64,000 nt of DNA from NCBI GenBank assembly GCA_027563935.2, contig CM050451.1, positions 105,737,565 through 105,801,564 on the forward strand, in the 5' to 3' direction. Below are positions 59,604 to 64,000 of this stretch, in pieces (within the stretch, counting starts at the first letter, position 1; the number at the start of each line of letters is the position of its first letter). The DNA is from Costus lasius (Eukaryota; Streptophyta; Magnoliopsida; Zingiberales; Costaceae). A program made the position numbers and the translations under genes. The notes below the pieces were generated by a model. It was not told where the DNA came from and did not search any database. It worked only from the letters and a program-made list of their open reading frames with translations.

Positions 59604-59649
59604 TGTCACACCCTAGGTGGTAAGCCAACCGCCCCTTTGTGGTGTGACA
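59604..59649. repeat. 46-bp element with 9-bp terminal inverted repeats
   Basis: TGTCACACC ... GGTGTGACA, flanked by TAT on both sides. It could be a minimal LTR or MITE remnant, or a simple hairpin. Confidence 0.6.
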
Positions 59650-60149
59650 TATATACTTCTACAATATATGTATTTTAAATTTGAGATTATGTAAATTTTA
59701 CAAACTTGAAATTTTGGAGAATATTAGTAAATATGAAAAACATACATGCCAATTATTATAGTAGATATGAAAGGCATACGTGCCAAGTACAGTTTCATCA
59801 AGTATCTTCTTTTAGTAGTCCATATTCCCTATTAGCTTGTCTACCGCCATATTTATTGTTATCATATATATTTTCCTACTAAACCCATTGATTTCAACTA
59901 TTTATATGGTTTCAATTAATATTTGTCTTCTTCATCTCTGCTTTGAGGATCATCTATAAAATGATCAACTAAATAATCTCCCAAAAGATCTTTCTCCTGA
60001 AGCACTTTTTGAAATCTTTTCTACATTGTCTATTGCCGGTAAGAAGAGGGAAACTATACTTGTATTACATACCACTATTCTTAGCATAAATTTTCTTCTA
60101 AACTTGGAACATTATCGGTTAGCAGTCATTTTGTTAGAGCCAATGGGAG

Positions 60150-60430
60150 AAAAAGCATTGGTGTCATGTTGAGTTCAAGGAAGGAGATTTGGTTTGGATA
60201 CATATGCAAAAAGAGTGCTTTCCCCAGGGTAAATTTGCCAAACTCAATGCAAGGGCAATGGAGCCATTAAGGTGCTACAATGAATCAGAAGTAATGCTTA
60301 CAAGATTGATCTGCCTGAAGAGTACGAGATCTCTGATATTTTTAATGTGGCTGTTCTATCTCACTATTATGGAGAGCATAGGGATTCCAGCTCGAGGACG
60401 AGCTTTTCTCAACCAGGGGAGCCTGATGTC
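60150..60430 (+). pseudogene. Eroded Ty3/gypsy integrase C-terminal fragment
   Basis: The + strand encodes HVEFKEGDLVWIHMQKECFP and GKFAKLNARAMEPLRCYNE. After a frameshift near 60290 it continues YKIDLPEEYEISDIFNVAVL, SHYYGEH and SQPGEPDV. This is the conserved integrase tail before the polypurine tract in Ty3 elements (GDLVW..RKERFP, YKVDLP, F-N-V-A-D-L-S). It carries frameshifts and no LTRs were recognised nearby, so it is an old fragment. Confidence 0.75.
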
Positions 60431-63400
60431 GTGGTACTAGCCTCAATTTCAGGCCCACAGTGTAAATTCATTGACTGGAGTAGCAGTCACGTTGAGTACT
60501 CGGAAAACCACTCTCGGTCTTCAGCCAGCGCAACAACCACTTATTGTTGTCATGGATTCAATCCAGGTAAGCAGGGACAAGCAAAAGGGGCGATGTTTTT
60601 AAAGTTTCAGCAAGCTACGGCCAATTCCAGCCGATGAATCTGACCCGTCTGTATCCCGGAAACGATTCCAGGCGGTGCTACATTTATCTCTTAGACCATG
60701 AATTTCTCTACTCAAGGTGTTTTTCACCCAACCTTCTTGCCGAGTTCTGGAGGCTGCGGTAATTCCTTTTGTTTTGTTTCTCAATGATTTGTTTTTGGAT
60801 CCGTGTGAAAGTTTCTTGGGCCACGTTTGTGATCCGGACATTTATGATGTTCTGTTTAATGAAATCCCCTGTTCAGTCATTGTTTTATTGCAGTTGATCA
60901 GTGTGTTTTATTTCATGTGAGAAATTCAACCTTAGTTTTGTTTGTTATCGAGTGCGATTTTATTGGAATCGAGTCCTTAGGTAAATCAGCTTACGTAGTA
61001 GCAGTTGGAAAATTCTCTCCATTAATATTCATCATCAATACTAAAAACAAACATGTTCGTATAAAAAAAAAGTCCTTCTCTATCTCAAAATGCTTGATAT
61101 CTATGTTGTTGGATGTTTATCTCACTTGGCCTTGAGTATAGTAGCTAGGAGTGGGCGATTGTCTTGATTTTGGTCGAAGATTTATTCAAACAATTAACAG
61201 GTATAAGAATATCTCATAAGTTATCTAAAACTTAGCAATATGCAAGAACCTTATTGTAATGCTATCGATAAGACATCTAAGAATGACATCTTTAGAGTTG
61301 CCAAAGATCATATGTGGTGTCAAAGATATTCGGTGGAGGAGAAGATAAAATAGTGAGCACATGAGGAGAAGATAAAATAAACCAATAAGAACTAAGCTGG
61401 ATAACTAATGACTATCTAAAAAGTTGCATCTTTTGCGATCAATGATCAATTTTTATAAACCTTTAATTATTTCCCAAATTGCAAAGAACAGTTTGAGCAG
61501 ACTAAGTTTCCTTTAGAAAAAAGGTCATATTTGTTTCATTATCACTAGATTCAGATACCGATATCGTCATTTATGATTTGGTCATAGAAATAGTGGTTAT
61601 AAGATTTCAACAAAAAAGGTTAAGGTTATATCACATCAATCTGTAATGGTTCAAGATATCAAGATTTTGCTTCGCCACATGGATATCTAACGGAATAATC
61701 CTTTTTCATCATCACTTAGATAAGTTTATTGTAGCTTCAAAAGTGGTTAAATCACATTAATCTGCAGAGTGTCGGATTGGTATTCTGCGTACTAGGATTA
61801 GATTGTGAAGCAGAGTTTCATTTTTATCGTCTCATCTGTCTTCTTGTGCCAGGTTGCTGACACTTGAAAAGCATGTGCATTAGCAAGATAATCTTTCATG
61901 GCATTTGGGCAGTTGGTGCAGCAGCTTATTTACTGTCCGCAGAAGTCAGTAAATTTTCAAAATAGGATGAGGTACATCAGTTTTTCAGGTAACAGAAGAA
62001 TGCTTATGCAAGTAGTTGAGCTTTTCAATTGCTTTGAAAAATTAATTAATATGCTTATTTCCCATTCTGAGATAGGTTCCATAAATGCTCTTTGTTTCTT
62101 TGCCTGCGACGTGCGTCCAAGGATCACCTCGTTTTCAGAACAAGGTTGAAAATTTTACTGATCTAGTGATCTACGTTATAACCGCATCTTTTTGAGTGCA
62201 CGCGAAGTCGCAAATTAAGTATATTTATATTGAACTTTTCGTGAAGTAGAGTGATTCTGGAGTTCAGCTGTGCAGCTACAGTTTTCAGAATTTTTACGCG
62301 CACTGCAAGCAAGCATTAGATTGCCTAGTTTGGAGAAGTTTTGTCGATAATTCTTCGAACGCATTGTTGATAAAGCGGTCTCGTTGTGGGCTCAACTGGG
62401 TATATGGAACTTGGAGAAGTCCAAAAGACGAGAATGATTAGAACTGGAAGCTAAGGATTAAGAAATTGTCCTTGTCCTCCCTTTCCCTAATAATTAATTG
62501 GATCTGAAGGATTATTTTATCAAATGGGAATTTCACCCTGCATTTGTAAAACGTATCCGTACTGCAGTCTGCTCCTCTTAATGATCGATTCCAACAAATT
62601 ATCTAGCCAAGATTAACATCTCTCGCGCATGCTCAAGGAGCTACCACTTGAAGCAAAGGCTATATACGAAGGCCCTACTGTAGCTTGGTCGATCTGGATA
62701 TCCTTCAACAAGAGCACCTCTTCCTAAGCCTTTATTCTGACTAAAGCATAGCTATTGACTCCTTTGCTATCAACTTTCATTAACACTCCTCTAGCCTGTC
62801 TCATCTTAGCCAATGGATTCCATATGCATCCTCTTGATGCACGTAGATGGCCATGTCAATATTCATATGGAGGAATTGGCATTATAGTTGAAGAACTTTC
62901 TCTGTCTATCAGCCTCATTAGAACTTCTTGGCACAGGGGCCTAAGGTTGCCTTTTTTTCCATCACTACTCAGTAGACAGGGAGCCTTTTCTGGATCTTTA
63001 TCTACAAAAACATTAAAACAACTCCATTTTGCTTCCCACAAATAGAAATAACACAAGTTAGGCCAAGTCACTCAATTTTGATGTCAAAGATAATGTTCTT
63101 AGTGAATGCTCCCTTTATTTCTTCTAGCAATTACTTCGTCGTCTCAATCTCAATGCTGGATAGCATGGGAACTATCATCCAGTCGATGTATTCTCTCTTG
63201 AGGACACATTATACAAAAGTCCAGTGTTTCCAACGAGGAAGAGAATCAAGTACACCAACCTTTATATGATGAACACTTAACAACCTTGTAGCCCTTCTAT
63301 GTCTAGAGAAAGAAGATTGCTCAACCTTGTTCCAATAGAAAAGGCTCTTAGCTGTATTTAGTTTAAGAGTCAACTTGTGGAGGTTGAATTGAATTAGTAA

Positions 63401-64000
63401 CATAGTCAAGACTCCCTAGGCGTTTAGGGAGTGAATAGTGTTGGAGGGAGGTTGGTCCTCTTCACCAAGGGGCATGTTTGGCTCTCCCTCTCGCTTCATC
63501 GCCCAGCAAAGTTAAAGATGAATGAATTTTTTTAACTTTTTGCTCACTTCTGCTTTTCGGAGAACTTTTGTTGCAACAGTCTATTAAAAAAAAAAAAAAA
63601 ATCACATGAGCAATTTTATTCTTTTAGATAAACATTTTTTTTGCTCAACCTTCACCGATATCTTGCTTACTATGATCATCGCTTGCTCGCTCACCCACCG
63701 TCATTGCCTGCTCTACAACGCTATATAGCTATGCTTGTCACCCGCTCGCTAATTGATCACTAGTTCGTTGTTGTTGGCTCATCGCGAGCAAGTGTTTATT
63801 GTAGCAGTTGTCCTCCTATAGTTGTCCAGCCAAAAGCTAGGAGTCGTCTAGCAGCAGCTGTTCGCCTTACAACAGAAGCTAAGAAAGCTCTGCCAAATGA
63901 GCCTGGGTAGGAAAGGAAATGTTGGAGTGGAAATTTAAAACCCATATTCAAGCAATAAATAGACATGGCTACCTAACCCCATTAAAATGATCGTATGATC
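60431..64000. other. Intergenic to window end, no gene recognised
   Basis: Only short frames without domains. 62750-63420 has moderately long open stretches on both strands but no recognisable motif. An A15 run lies at about 63586. The last 400 bp has simple CTCGCT/GCTCGC-rich sequence. Confidence 0.5.

Larger units (their letters stand above)
58024..60149. other. Intergenic, no firm gene
   Basis: No convincing coding sequence. It contains a 22-bp perfect tandem duplication (58744-58787) and a 46-bp inverted-repeat element (59604-59649). Confidence 0.5.

Noticed and set aside
62755..63409. Short frames on both strands near the right end (up to 96 codons)
   Set aside because: No recognisable motif, no consistent exon structure.

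Overview
This is a nuclear plant window, most likely from a monocot and probably a commelinid. The host exons are very GC-rich and sit in AT-rich intergenic DNA. The genes belong to plant families: trehalose-6-phosphate phosphatase, SAUR, ATL RING-H2, a receptor-like cytoplasmic kinase, MIR166, a defensin-like peptide and a chloroplast DUF3353 protein. The repeats are chromoviral LTR elements, foldback elements and an endogenous pararetrovirus. I cannot name the species.

Layout from left to right. 1-4320 is a decayed endogenous caulimovirid copy: coiled-coil, movement, capsid and protease regions on the + strand, then a duplicated movement-gene scrap and a viral-type TATA box. 4960-9478 (minus) is an intact ten-coding-exon trehalose-6-phosphate phosphatase gene of 384 codons, with a multi-exon leader that carries an upstream ORF. 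Its sixth coding intron holds a 34-bp fragment of U2 snRNA flanked by 13-bp direct repeats. 9916-10311 is a foldback element. After a 4.6-kb gap come a SAUR gene (14966-15487, +), a solo LTR with 5-bp target duplication (15572-16477), an ATL RING-H2 ubiquitin ligase (18342-18875, -), a second SAUR (19888-20274, -) and a frameshifted DUF3353/CPP1-like exon (21838-22342, -).

23271-39093 is a nested retrotransposon block. A non-autonomous chromovirus (+) has a second chromovirus (23887-34060, minus, TSD TGCCT) inside its 5' LTR. The second element has a 1.69-kb insert (26862-28547, TSD AGTCT) inside its integrase gene. Most of its gag-RT region is replaced by a foreign block that may come from a pararetrovirus.

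The right part is mostly non-coding. It holds a two-exon receptor-like cytoplasmic kinase (43430-44584, -), a secreted Cys-rich defensin-like gene with a likely GC-AG intron (50819-51274, -), a MIR166 precursor (53832-53968, +) and an eroded Ty3 integrase fragment (60150-60430). The host genes form no operon or pathway. Several act in growth control: T6P signalling, auxin-induced SAURs and miR166/HD-ZIP III. No CRISPR array, tRNA or rRNA gene was found.
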